A DNA stretch of 50,710 nucleotides from an uncultured Clostridia bacterium (GTDB lineage: Bacteria; Bacillota; Clostridia; Oscillospirales; QAMX01), in assembly GCA_944376195.1 (NCBI GenBank), contig CALWBW010000012.1, positions 1-50,710 of the forward strand, written 5' to 3'. Each line of letters opens with the position of its first letter. The first letter of the stretch is position 1. The notes below the pieces were generated by a model that was not told where the DNA came from, did not search any database, and saw nothing but the letters and a program-made list of their open reading frames with translations. Of the stretch, positions 15,945 to 24,434 are shown one piece after another. Both the position numbers and the translations under genes were made by a program.

Positions 15945-17066
15945 GTGTTACAATTCGAAGAATTCAAACAACAATTACATGCTATGCGCCCGGAAATTGA
16001 GGAAATTGGCGCCGCGCTTGATCTTGAAGCAGCTGCAAAAGAAATTGAGCAGCTGGAAGCACAAGCCGCCGAACCAGATTTTTGGAGCGATCTTGAAAAT
16101 TCACAAAAAGTTTTACAGCGCATTAAACAGTTGAAAGACCGCCGGAATATTTATGAATCTCTGCGCCGTGAAGCGGAAGATCTCGAGCTGATGTGCGAAA
16201 TGGCGCTGGAGGAAAACGACGAAAGTCTTTCAGATGAAGTAACTGCCGGAATGTCAGCTCTGACTACACATCTGGAAGAAGTGCGCATGCGCACGCTGCT
16301 TTCCGGCGAATATGACCGCAATAACGCCATCATGAGCTTTCATGCGGGCGCGGGCGGCACGGAAGCGCAGGATTGGGCTTCGATGCTGTATCGTATGTAT
16401 ACCCATTGGGCAGAACAACACGGTTATCGGTATAAGGTTCTGAACTATCTGGATGGAGAAGAAGCGGGCATCAAAAGCGCCGACATTTTGATTGAAGGGG
16501 AAAATGCCTTTGGATTCTTGAAATCCGAGATGGGCGTGCACCGTCTTGTTCGTGTGTCCCCCTTCGACGCCTCCGGCCGCAGGCATACGTCCTTTGCCGC
16601 CGTTGAAGTCATGCCGGAAATGGGAGACGATATGAAGATTGATATTCGCGACGAGGATTTGAAGGTTGACACCTACCGTTCTTCCGGCGCAGGTGGGCAG
16701 CACGTCAACAAAACGGAATCCGCAATCCGAATCACCCATATTCCAACGGGGATCGTGGTAAGCTGCCAGAATGAACGCAGCCAGGTGCAGAACCGCCAGG
16801 TTGCCATGCGGATGTTGATGTCAAAGCTTATGGAAATCAAAGAGCGCGAGCACTATGATAAAATCGAAGACATTAAGGGTGAGCAGAAGAAAATTGAATG
16901 GGGCAGCCAGATTCGTTCCTATGTTTTCATGCCGTACACACTGGTAAAAGACCATCGGACCGGATATGAAAACGGCAACATCAATGCGGTCATGGACGGA
17001 GATATTGACGGGTTTATTTCTGCTTATCTGAAAATGAACGCCATAAAAAACGGAGCGAACGCTTGA
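15945..17066 (+). CDS. prfB: Peptide chain release factor 2 (no programmed frameshift)
   Basis: A 373-residue RF2 that terminates translation at UGA and UAA codons. The tripeptide anticodon SPF is at 205-207 and the catalytic GGQ at 250-252, the same numbering as in E. coli RF2. The start is GTG, with GGAGGG seven bases before. Most prfB genes have an in-frame TGA near codon 26 read by +1 frameshifting at CTT-TGA. Here codons 25-26 read CTT GAT (Leu-Asp) in one continuous frame and no internal Shine-Dalgarno-like sequence precedes them, so the autoregulatory frameshift is absent. It has its own promoter. Confidence 0.97.
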   Translation: MLQFEEFKQQLHAMRPEIEEIGAALDLEAAAKEIEQLEAQAAEPDFWSDLENSQKVLQRIKQLKDRRNIYESLRREAEDLELMCEMALEENDESLSDEVTAGMSALTTHLEEVRMRTLLSGEYDRNNAIMSFHAGAGGTEAQDWASMLYRMYTHWAEQHGYRYKVLNYLDGEEAGIKSADILIEGENAFGFLKSEMGVHRLVRVSPFDASGRRHTSFAAVEVMPEMGDDMKIDIRDEDLKVDTYRSSGAGGQHVNKTESAIRITHIPTGIVVSCQNERSQVQNRQVAMRMLMSKLMEIKEREHYDKIEDIKGEQKKIEWGSQIRSYVFMPYTLVKDHRTGYENGNINAVMDGDIDGFISAYLKMNAIKNGANA

Positions 17067-17099
17067 GTGGAATACTACGTCCGGTATCCGGCCGTGAAA

Positions 17100-17128
17100 T
17101 TGACATCCCTTTTTTAGTTTGCTATAAT
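17100..17128 (+). promoter_or_regulatory. Consensus sigma-A promoter of the DUF6106 gene
   Basis: TTGACA (17100-17105), 17 bases, TATAAT (17123-17128): both hexamers are perfect. Strong constitutive expression is expected. Confidence 0.92.
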
Positions 17129-17164
17129 GATTTCACTTGATTTTTCCAAAGAGGTGACAGACCC

Positions 17165-17725
17165 ATGCTGGATATGTACGCAGAATATATCGTCAAGCGG
17201 CGGGCAGACGTGAAATCTTCTCTGATGAAGCTTCTCATTATTTTAGGCAGCGCCATTCTGATGTATTTTGCAATTGCCCTGACGCAGGCGTATAACTTGA
17301 TTTTTATCATGCCGGCCTGTGTGGCATTAATTGCCTGGGTAGGATATCGTGCTTATTTGATGTACAGCATTGAATATGAATATATTGTAACGAATGGCGA
17401 GCTGGACATTGACCGTATTATTGCCCGTCGGGGCCGCAAGCGTATGATAAACGTGAAAACCAACGCATATGAATTGATTGCGCCCTATGACGACGAACAT
17501 CGTGCCGCCTATGAAGAAGGAGAATTTGCAAAAACCATCGATGCACGGTCTTCCCCCGCCGCCGATGCCTGGTTTGTCATCGCAGAGGTACGCGATACAG
17601 GACGTGTGCGTATCCTTTTTGAACCGACGCCGAAAATGCTAAAGATTTTTTCGGAATATCTCCCCAGAAAAATGGCTGTTCGATACGAACCGCCGACAGA
17701 CGATGAAGAAGAGGAAGAATTTTAA
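17165..17725 (+). CDS. DUF6106 family membrane protein
   Basis: A 186-residue protein with two hydrophobic segments (about 20-43 and 46-67). The conserved stretch that follows, YSIEYEYIVTNGELDIDRII, resembles bacterial PH-like membrane proteins and is typical of the clostridial family DUF6106. The C-terminus is very acidic (DDEEEEEF). Function is unknown. It starts with ATG behind GAGGTGA, has a perfect promoter of its own and is closed by a terminator, so it is a single-gene unit that is probably well expressed. Confidence 0.8.
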   Translation: MLDMYAEYIVKRRADVKSSLMKLLIILGSAILMYFAIALTQAYNLIFIMPACVALIAWVGYRAYLMYSIEYEYIVTNGELDIDRIIARRGRKRMINVKTNAYELIAPYDDEHRAAYEEGEFAKTIDARSSPAADAWFVIAEVRDTGRVRILFEPTPKMLKIFSEYLPRKMAVRYEPPTDDEEEEEF

Positions 17726-17754
17726 ATAGCGTTTCATAAACACCCTGATTTTAC

Positions 17755-17778
17755 GCCCGGTTTCGGGCTTCTTTTTTC
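17755..17778 (+). terminator. Intrinsic terminator of the DUF6106 gene
   Basis: GCCCG-GTTT-CGGGC (17755-17768) followed by TTCTTTTTTC. Two further small hairpins (GAAACGG/CCGTTTC and ACCGG/CCGGT) occupy 17778-17830 before nnr. Confidence 0.82.
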
Positions 17779-17847
17779 GAAACGGCATACCAAGCAAACC
17801 GTTTCCCCGTGTGCACCGGCATTTCCGGTGGAAAGGATTTGGCCCAT

Positions 17848-19377
17848 ATGATCAATGTATATTCCTCCGCAGATGTGCGGGATATGGATCGCGCTGCGAT
17901 AGAAAGCGGAATTTCCGGTCTGGATTTGATGGACGCCGCTGCCAGGGCGCTTTATGATACGCTTTGTCAGGCGCTCCATGGAATTTCCGGGCGGCGGATC
18001 GTTATTTTCTGCGGTTCCGGCAACAATGGCGGTGACGGATTTGCGCTGGCCTCGTTGGTCATGGCCGGCGGCGGTGACGCTCTTGTGATTTTTACAGGGG
18101 ACCGTTCCCGTATGACGGCCGACTGTAACGCCATGTACAGCCGCTTTGTGGAATCGGATGGAGAAGTACACGATTTTTATCCGGATTGTTTGAAAAAAGC
18201 GGATGCCGTTGTCGATGCCATGTATGGAACGGGATTCCGCGGCAAACTGACCGGCGACTGTGGCGAAGCCGCCAAACTGATTAATCAGTTCCATGGATTC
18301 CGCCTGGCGGCGGATCTTCCCTCCGGGATTTATTCCGATTACGGCGGGATGTGTGAAAATGCCGTTTCCGTCGACGCAACGGTTACCTTTTCTTTTCCCA
18401 AGCCCTCCTGCCTGCTGCTTCCGGCTGCGGCAAACTGCGGGCGTGTCATCGTCGCCGATATTGGCATTCCCGATGAAATTTCCAGCCGTTATGCCCCGTC
18501 TTTTTCTATGTGTGATGAAGCCTGTCTTCAAATTCTGCCAAGAAGAGACCGCAAGGCGCATAAGGGGAACTTTGGTCACGCCTTGATTGTGGCGGGAAGC
18601 GCGCGATATACCGGCGCAGCTTACCTTGCGGCGCAGTCCGCTGTACTTTCCGGCGCCGGAAAGGTGACGGCGGCAGTTCCCGCGTCTATTCATGGTACAA
18701 TGGCCATAAAATTAACGGAAGCCATGGCTTATTGCCTGCCGGATAATCATTTTCTGGGGAAAGCTTCCCTCTATGATCTTTTGGCGCTGTGTTCAGCAGC
18801 CAACGCAGTCTTAATCGGTCCGGGGCTTGGCCGGGAAGAAGCAACGGCCGCACTGATTCAGGATATTGCCTCTATGATAACGTTACCTGTTGTCTTTGAT
18901 GCAGACGGTATAAACGCCCTGTCCGGGCATATAGATATATTGTCTCACATGCAGCAGACTCCCGTCTTAACTCCGCACGACGGCGAATTTTCGCGTCTTT
19001 TCGGCGCAATGCCGCCGGACGGCGCACGCGCCCGGATGCTCGCAGCGTCCGATGCGGCACGTCAGAGCGGCAGCGTCGTTCTCCTCAAAGGGCATCGTAC
19101 GGTGATCGCTTCTCCAGATGGCCGGTGTGCCGTAAACCCCACCGGGAATCCCGGGATGGCAAGCGGTGGCAGCGGAGACGTGCTGGCAGGAATTTTGGTC
19201 TCCTTTATCGCGCAGGGAATTCCACCCTTTGAGGCAGCCTGTGCAGCCGCATGGCTACATGGCGCTGCGGGAGACGATTGTGCGCGTGATATCGGCGAAT
19301 ATGGTATGACAGCCGGCGATATCCTTCGTGCCATTCCGCCGCGTCTGCGGCCTTTCAATTCCATCATGTATTTTTAA
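17848..19377 (+). CDS. nnr: Bifunctional NAD(P)H-hydrate epimerase / ADP-dependent dehydratase Nnr
   Basis: A 509-residue repair enzyme for damaged, hydrated NADH and NADPH. The N-terminal YjeF_N epimerase domain (about 1-210) has the GSGNNGGDGFALA loop and VVDAMYGTGFRG. The C-terminal NnrD domain (about 220-509) is ribokinase-like, with KAHKGNFGHALIVAGS, VLIGPGLG, VFDADGINAL, LTPHDGEFSRL and the catalytic GNPGMASGGSGDVLAGI. The ATG at 17848 was chosen from the family N-terminus and the GGAAAGGA upstream. It leads a probable operon with the lipoprotein and alr genes. Both halves look complete. Confidence 0.95.
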   Translation: MINVYSSADVRDMDRAAIESGISGLDLMDAAARALYDTLCQALHGISGRRIVIFCGSGNNGGDGFALASLVMAGGGDALVIFTGDRSRMTADCNAMYSRFVESDGEVHDFYPDCLKKADAVVDAMYGTGFRGKLTGDCGEAAKLINQFHGFRLAADLPSGIYSDYGGMCENAVSVDATVTFSFPKPSCLLLPAAANCGRVIVADIGIPDEISSRYAPSFSMCDEACLQILPRRDRKAHKGNFGHALIVAGSARYTGAAYLAAQSAVLSGAGKVTAAVPASIHGTMAIKLTEAMAYCLPDNHFLGKASLYDLLALCSAANAVLIGPGLGREEATAALIQDIASMITLPVVFDADGINALSGHIDILSHMQQTPVLTPHDGEFSRLFGAMPPDGARARMLAASDAARQSGSVVLLKGHRTVIASPDGRCAVNPTGNPGMASGGSGDVLAGILVSFIAQGIPPFEAACAAAWLHGAAGDDCARDIGEYGMTAGDILRAIPPRLRPFNSIMYF

Positions 19378-19392
19378 AACAGGAGGGCCTTG

Positions 19393-19968
19393 TTGAAACG
19401 CCGGATTTTCTTCTTTTGCGCACTGATGATGTGGCTTCTTCCCGCTTGCGCGGCAGGATCCAACCAAACCCTGCTTTCTGAAATCACAGACCGCTACGCT
19501 TCCACGGAAGAATTTACTTCCCGCGTTTCTGTCACAGTTGAATTGCCGAGCCGTACTGCAAATTATGTCATTGACTGGCAGTACGCTGCCGGGACCAGTA
19601 CCATGACGGTTGTGGAACCGGAACCAATTGCCGGTATTACCGCAGAAACCGAGGACGACGGTTTGACTTTCCGGTATGCGGACGCCGTATTGGTTGTGGA
19701 TTCCTCCGGCGAAGGCGTTTCTCCGTTAGAAGCCCTTCCGGAGCTCTATTTTGGATGGTCCGGCGGCCTGGTAAAAGACTGTGTCCGTGAAGATTGGCAA
19801 GAGCAGGAAACGCTTGCCGTCACCTATTCGCAGACTCGTGGGGCAAGGGAATACATGCAGCGCGTATGGTTTGATCCGATGCGTTTGACACCCCTATACG
19901 CAGAATTTTACGAAGGGGAAACACTCGCGCTTTCGTGCGAATTTCTTACTTTCCAGATAAACCTTTAA
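19393..19968 (+). CDS. Lipoprotein, LolA-like fold possible
   Basis: A 191-residue exported lipoprotein. The signal peptide MKRRIFFFCALMMW is followed by the lipobox LLPAC, so it should be anchored to the outer face of the membrane. The mature part is rich in beta-strand-like alternation (FTSRVSVTVELPSRTANYVI, TMTVVEPEPIAGITA) and ends with a conserved-looking FEYGETLALSCEF-type region. This resembles the LolA/LppX-like lipoprotein-sorting fold found in clostridial germination and sporulation proteins. The start is the second of two TTG codons, five bases after AGGAGGG. It lies 15 bases after nnr and 42 before alr. Its role is unknown. Confidence 0.75.
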   Translation: MKRRIFFFCALMMWLLPACAAGSNQTLLSEITDRYASTEEFTSRVSVTVELPSRTANYVIDWQYAAGTSTMTVVEPEPIAGITAETEDDGLTFRYADAVLVVDSSGEGVSPLEALPELYFGWSGGLVKDCVREDWQEQETLAVTYSQTRGAREYMQRVWFDPMRLTPLYAEFYEGETLALSCEFLTFQINL

Positions 19969-20010
19969 GACGTTTATGACGTTTTACCTTGAAAACAGAG
20001 GGACCGCATT

Positions 20011-21168
20011 ATGATTTCCTATGATCACTGGACCCGTGCAGAAATTAATTTAAATGCATTGGAGCACAATTTAAAAACGGTACGTGCCTGCCTTCCCGGC
20101 TCATGCCGGGTAATGGCCATGGTCAAGGCAGATGCCTATGGCCACGGGGCCATTGAGGTGGCGCACTGTCTGGAAGGCGCCGGCGTCGATTATTTCGGCG
20201 TCGCCAGCATTTTTGAAGCGGCCGGTTTACGGGAAGCCGGAATCACAACGCCCATTCTGATTTCCGGTTATACGCCTCCTGAACTGACTGAAAAATTGAT
20301 TGATTACCACATTACGCAATGTGTCCCAAGCCTGGAGGCTGCGCGGGAATATTCGACGGCAGCCGCCGCGTTGGGAGAACCTTTGCGCGTACATATTAAA
20401 TTGGATACCGGGATGTCCCGTTACGGTATTGTCTGTCAGGGCCGTATCCAGGAGGCCGCCCGCGAGGCGTTGGAAATCTGCTCGATGGAAGGGCTGAATG
20501 TCGAGGGGATTTTTACGCATTTTGCCTGTTCCGATGAGGACGATGATGGTCCTACCATGACACAATTATCCAATTTTATTGCCGTTTTGGATGAAATTGA
20601 GGCTAAGGGTGTAAAAAATCTATTAAAACATTGCGCAAACAGCGCCGCTGTGCTAAAATACGGATGTACGTATTTCGATATGGTCCGTGTTGGATTGGCG
20701 CTTTATGGATTGGAACCCGTTCCCGGCTCCTCCGGCGGCGAATTGATTCCCGCCATGACCATGAAAGCACCCATTACACAGGTGAAAACCATTCCTGCGG
20801 GAGCTTCCGTCAGTTATGGGATGGCGTTTACCGCAACGAGAGAAACTCGTGTTGCAACTGTCCCAGTTGGTTATGGCGACGGGTATCTGCGTGCGTATTC
20901 TGGCGCTTTCATGACGGTACGGGGAAAACCTGCTCCTGTGATCGGCCGGATTTGTATGGATATCTGTATGCTGGACGTAACGGATATTCCCAATGTACAG
21001 GAGGGCGACGAAGCAATTGTCTTCGGGCAGTCTCCTTATACCACGCCGGAAGATTTGGCAAAAATCGCCGGTACTATCCCATATGAAGTCATTACGGGCA
21101 TCTCCAAGCGTGTTCTGCGCCTTTATCAGCGCGACGGCAAAAATGTCGCGCGGCTCAGTTACATTTAA
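20011..21168 (+). CDS. alr: Alanine racemase
   Basis: A 385-residue PLP enzyme making D-alanine for peptidoglycan. The PLP lysine is K39 in MAMVKADAYGHG, the catalytic tyrosine is Y269 in VSYGMAF, and the C-terminal domain holds the GYGDGYLR and IGRICMDICMLDV motifs. Length and motif order are normal. It is read from ATG at 20011, 42 bases after the lipoprotein gene. The toxin gene that follows alr in many Firmicutes is also present 178 bases downstream. Confidence 0.97.
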   Translation: MISYDHWTRAEINLNALEHNLKTVRACLPGSCRVMAMVKADAYGHGAIEVAHCLEGAGVDYFGVASIFEAAGLREAGITTPILISGYTPPELTEKLIDYHITQCVPSLEAAREYSTAAAALGEPLRVHIKLDTGMSRYGIVCQGRIQEAAREALEICSMEGLNVEGIFTHFACSDEDDDGPTMTQLSNFIAVLDEIEAKGVKNLLKHCANSAAVLKYGCTYFDMVRVGLALYGLEPVPGSSGGELIPAMTMKAPITQVKTIPAGASVSYGMAFTATRETRVATVPVGYGDGYLRAYSGAFMTVRGKPAPVIGRICMDICMLDVTDIPNVQEGDEAIVFGQSPYTTPEDLAKIAGTIPYEVITGISKRVLRLYQRDGKNVARLSYI

Positions 21169-21346
21169 GGATTGGCGATGCATCTTCGTTTGGCATATAC
21201 TGATAACGTCCCGGAAAGCCGCCGGGCTTCTTGAAAGGCTCCGGTAATTTTTTCTCCGCGTAGATTATATACGCCGGGCTTTTGGGGAAAAATACAGTCG
21301 GTGCGGCAAGGAATGCCGTATACTATTCCGACGGAGCGTGAATTCA

Positions 21347-21712
21347 GTGGACACAAATGTCAGACGAGGAGATATCTATTTTGCCGACCTGAGTCCTGTT
21401 GTAGGCAGTGAACAAGGGGGCATAAGACCGGTACTTATCGTTCAAAATGACGTTGGCAACAAGCATAGCCCGACTGTGATTGCTGCTGCAATCACATCTC
21501 AAATTAATAAAGCGCGTCTGCCTACGCACATTGAGTTATCTGCGCGTTCCTTTGGGTTGACAAAGGACAGTGTGATACTTTTGGAACAGATACGTACCAT
21601 TGATAAAAAGCGGCTGCTCGAACGTATGGGCAAATTAGACGAGGGCGTAATGAGCCGCGTAGACGAAGCAATCGCGGTAAGTTTTGGCCTCGGCGACGAT
21701 GTTCAACAATAG
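21347..21712 (+). CDS. mazF: MazF/PemK (EndoA) family endoribonuclease toxin without adjacent antitoxin
   Basis: A 121-residue protein with the full MazF core: [20 protein letters not shown], then [29 protein letters not shown] and [13 protein letters not shown]. This is the EndoA/NdoA type that cleaves mRNA at short sites. The GTG at 21347 is ten bases after GGAG; an alternative GTG nine bases earlier is too close to it. In Bacillus the antitoxin gene lies between alr and the toxin. Here the 178-base gap encodes only an 18-codon frame, so no antitoxin is linked. The gene may be chromosomal housekeeping or its antitoxin may be elsewhere. Confidence 0.9.
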   Translation: MDTNVRRGDIYFADLSPVVGSEQGGIRPVLIVQNDVGNKHSPTVIAAAITSQINKARLPTHIELSARSFGLTKDSVILLEQIRTIDKKRLLERMGKLDEGVMSRVDEAIAVSFGLGDDVQQ

Positions 21713-21751
21713 GCGGTGAAACGCCGCCCGCTTTACCAGGGAGGTATTACA

Positions 21752-22402
21752 ATGGTGAAAAGAAAATGGATAGCCGGTACCAGCGCCGTACTTCTGGTGC
21801 TTCTGCTGCTCGCAAGTTATATGGCGGTCGCCGCTGAGACGACGGATCGGGAAGATCCCTTGGTCGCGCTCAGTTATTTAACGGATGTTCTGGCCCCGGA
21901 GACGATTGAAAAGGTCAATGAGGCAATAGAGCTGAAGGCAGAGGAAATGCAGAGATCCATGAATTTGACCCTGACGGAGTACACCAATGACCTCGAGGCA
22001 AAAATTGCGGAGTTTGAATCGCGCAATGAAAATATTGCCACGGACCCCAGCTTTGTTTCGGCAGTGACAAACGCCGTTTTGGCACAGAGCAGCGGTTCGG
22101 GCACGGGCGACGCCTCCACATCCATTGGCGGTATTACCTCCGGTGGTTGGCAGCTGGTGCAGGTCAGTTCCGGCGAGACGTATAAGTTTTCGGTCGGCGG
22201 AATGGTTCTCCTGCGCATCGGCAGTGCCACGTGCTATACCCCTTCTTCTCCGGGCATCATTGATACGACGTCCGGTTCGGAACTGGAAGGTGGCGGAAGC
22301 CTCGAGAAAAACCATTTATACCTCGTAACGGTTGACGAGCGTGGTTTCACAGCTACTTCCGATTCAAAAATTATGGTTTACGGTTCCTATACCGTTGAAT
22401 AA
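21752..22402 (+). CDS. Secreted coiled-coil protein of unknown function
   Basis: A 216-residue protein with a signal peptide or anchor (KRKWIAGTSAVLLVLLLLAS, then AVAAE). It is followed by a heptad-like helical region (about 50-95, rich in Glu, Lys and Leu) and a Gly/Ser-rich spacer. The C-terminal beta-rich domain begins GGWQLVQVSSGETYKFSVGG and ends KIMVYGSYTVE. I do not recognise a family. The C-terminal part resembles small surface domains seen after SLH or sporulation proteins, but this is weak. ATG follows GGGAGG. It is the last gene before a strong terminator and lies 39 bases after the toxin gene. Confidence 0.72.
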   Translation: MVKRKWIAGTSAVLLVLLLLASYMAVAAETTDREDPLVALSYLTDVLAPETIEKVNEAIELKAEEMQRSMNLTLTEYTNDLEAKIAEFESRNENIATDPSFVSAVTNAVLAQSSGSGTGDASTSIGGITSGGWQLVQVSSGETYKFSVGGMVLLRIGSATCYTPSSPGIIDTTSGSELEGGGSLEKNHLYLVTVDERGFTATSDSKIMVYGSYTVE

Positions 22403-22451
22403 ACAATGATCGGAATTTCGAAATTTTTCCGGTAAATTTGAACTTTCACCC

Positions 22452-22486
22452 ACGGCTTTCTCTGTTGTCAGAGAAAGCCGTTTTTT
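22452..22486 (+). terminator. Intrinsic terminator after the secreted protein gene
   Basis: ACGGCTTTCTCTG (22452-22464), loop TTGT, CAGAGAAAGCCGT, then six T. The AT-rich region 22487-22640 probably holds the ABC operon promoter, but no clear pair of hexamers could be chosen. Confidence 0.93.
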
Positions 22487-22646
22487 CGTCCCACGCAGCG
22501 TCTTTTCAGTTACCATTTGTCTTTATAATTTACAAAAAATTTATAATGAATTTACATTTCGTTTTGACTAATATGTTATTCTACTTTTCCGTCACTTTTT
22601 CATAAGAATTCATCCATAAAAAGGACGTGCGTAAAAGGAGGTACAG

Positions 22647-23621
22647 ATGATTGAATTGGAGCATATTTGCAAAACGTTTCGCGTCGCAAAACGAAACGCG
22701 GGTATGGGGGAAGCGGTACGCGCGCTATTCCGGCGTGAATACACCATCGTACATGCCCTGCGCGACATTTCCTTTCGAATAGGAGATGGAGAAATGGTCG
22801 GCTACATCGGCCCAAACGGCGCAGGAAAGAGCAGCACCATCAAGATCATGAGCGGTATTTTGAATCCAGACAGCGGCATTTGCCGAATTGACGGACGTAT
22901 TCCCTGGAAAGAACGCCGCGAGCACGTCCGACATATCGGCGTCGTGTTTGGGCAGCGTTCACAACTGTGGTGGGATGTGCCGGTCGTAGATTCCTTTGAG
23001 TTGATTCGCGATATTTATGAAGTGGACGAAGTCCGGTACCGCCAAAACCTGGAGGAACTTGTCACACTTTTAAATCTTGGCGAAATCATCCGCACACCGG
23101 TCCGCCAGCTCAGCCTGGGACAACGTATGCGCTGCGAAATTGCCGCTTCCTTATTGCATAATCCAACCGTTCTCTTTCTTGACGAGCCGACCATTGGCCT
23201 GGATGCCGTCTCCAAAATTGCAGTGCGCGATTTTATCCGCCGTCTGAACCGTGAAAAAAAAGTAACGGTGATTCTTACCACGCATGACATGCAGGATATC
23301 GAGGCTCTGACGGAACGGATCCTGCTGATCGGAAAGGGCGAAATTTTGCTCGACGGCTCGCTTGACGAACTAAAAAACCGAAACTCTCCCGTGCGCAGGC
23401 TGCATGTTTCCTATGCCGGAGGGTATTTTGTCCTACCGGAGGGCGTTTCCCTGCTTTCCGACGAACACGGACGTGCCGCATTTGCGGTTGATACGCGCAT
23501 ATGCGGGGTGTCGCGTGCAATTGAAGGTCTCTCCCGGTATGCGGAAATTACCGATCTCACAGTGGAAAGCATCACCGCGGAAGAGCTGGTCGTTTCACTT
23601 TATGAGGAATTTGCCATATGA
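22647..23621 (+). CDS. ABC transporter ATP-binding protein (COG4586-like)
   Basis: A 324-residue ABC ATPase. Walker A is GPNGAGKS (55-62), the Q-loop glutamine is in VFGQRSQLWWD (about 103), the signature is LSLGQ (155-159), and Walker B is VLFLDE (175-180) followed by the switch histidine in LTTHDMQD. The inserted QLWWDVP text and a C-terminal extension of about 90 residues are typical of the family that works with DUF990-type ABC-2 permeases. It starts at ATG with AGGAGG upstream. It overlaps the first permease gene by four bases. Together the three genes should form an exporter. The cargo is unknown. Confidence 0.92.
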   Translation: MIELEHICKTFRVAKRNAGMGEAVRALFRREYTIVHALRDISFRIGDGEMVGYIGPNGAGKSSTIKIMSGILNPDSGICRIDGRIPWKERREHVRHIGVVFGQRSQLWWDVPVVDSFELIRDIYEVDEVRYRQNLEELVTLLNLGEIIRTPVRQLSLGQRMRCEIAASLLHNPTVLFLDEPTIGLDAVSKIAVRDFIRRLNREKKVTVILTTHDMQDIEALTERILLIGKGEILLDGSLDELKNRNSPVRRLHVSYAGGYFVLPEGVSLLSDEHGRAAFAVDTRICGVSRAIEGLSRYAEITDLTVESITAEELVVSLYEEFAI

Positions 23622-24430
23622 AATCTCTTAGGAAATATAAGAGCCTTTTCCGAATTCGTTTCAATGCGGGGATTCAGTACCGGGCAGCGGCATTGGCCGG
23701 TATCGCCACGCAGTATGCATGGGGGTTTCTCAATATTATGCTGTATGTCACACTCTATCGCGACCACGCAGCAAGCTTCCCCATGACCTTACAGGCTGTC
23801 GTCTCCTATATGTGGCTGCGGCAGGCATTTCTCACGCTCTTTGAAACATGGAGCATGGAGGGCGATCTCCTTGACGCCATCGTCAACGGCAATGTAGCCT
23901 ACGAGCTTGCCCGTCCCGCAGACCTTTTCAGTATGTGGTACATACGTTGTCTCTCCGCGCGCGTGTCAAAGGTCCTCTTGCGCGCCGGCCCGGTTCTGTT
24001 CATTGCCATCATTCTTCCGGCTCCTTACGGCCTTACTCTTCCGGCAAATCCCGTTGTTTTTTTCGGCTTTCTTGGAACACTGGTATTGGGCTCTCTCGTC
24101 ACCTGCGCTTCTTTGATGCTGATCTATATTCTCACCATGTACACCATGCAGCCGCAAGGCATACGCATCGCCTTTAATTCCTTGTCGGAGCTCCTCACCG
24201 GATCCCTCATCCCGCTTCCCTTTTTCCCAGAACCGCTTTCCCGTATTCTGGAACTGACCCCGTTTGCAGCCATGTCGAATGTACCCTTCCGCATTTATAG
24301 CGGGGATCTGGCGGGAGCTGCTGCCTGGCAAGCCGTCGGTTTGCAGGTTTTTTGGCTGTTGGCACTTCTCGCGCTGGGACGGATATTGCTTGCGCACGCA
24401 TTGCGGCGCACTGTCATACAGGGAGGTTAA
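23618..24430 (+). CDS. ABC-2 type permease, first subunit
   Basis: A 270-residue integral membrane protein with about six hydrophobic segments (for example 52-75, 107-140, 143-170, 232-255). It belongs to the COG4587-like ABC-2 permeases. It starts inside the ATPase gene (ATGA overlap) and ends 4 bases before the next permease, showing tight translational coupling. The start matches the family, with basic residues KSLRKYKSLFRIRFN before the first membrane segment. It should pair with the second permease as a heterodimer. Confidence 0.87.
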   Translation: MKSLRKYKSLFRIRFNAGIQYRAAALAGIATQYAWGFLNIMLYVTLYRDHAASFPMTLQAVVSYMWLRQAFLTLFETWSMEGDLLDAIVNGNVAYELARPADLFSMWYIRCLSARVSKVLLRAGPVLFIAIILPAPYGLTLPANPVVFFGFLGTLVLGSLVTCASLMLIYILTMYTMQPQGIRIAFNSLSELLTGSLIPLPFFPEPLSRILELTPFAAMSNVPFRIYSGDLAGAAAWQAVGLQVFWLLALLALGRILLAHALRRTVIQGG

Positions 24431-24434
24431 TGCG

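Noticed and set aside
21178..21234. An 18-codon frame between alr and the mazF-type toxin as antitoxin
   Set aside because: Far too short, no ribosome site and no antitoxin-like sequence.
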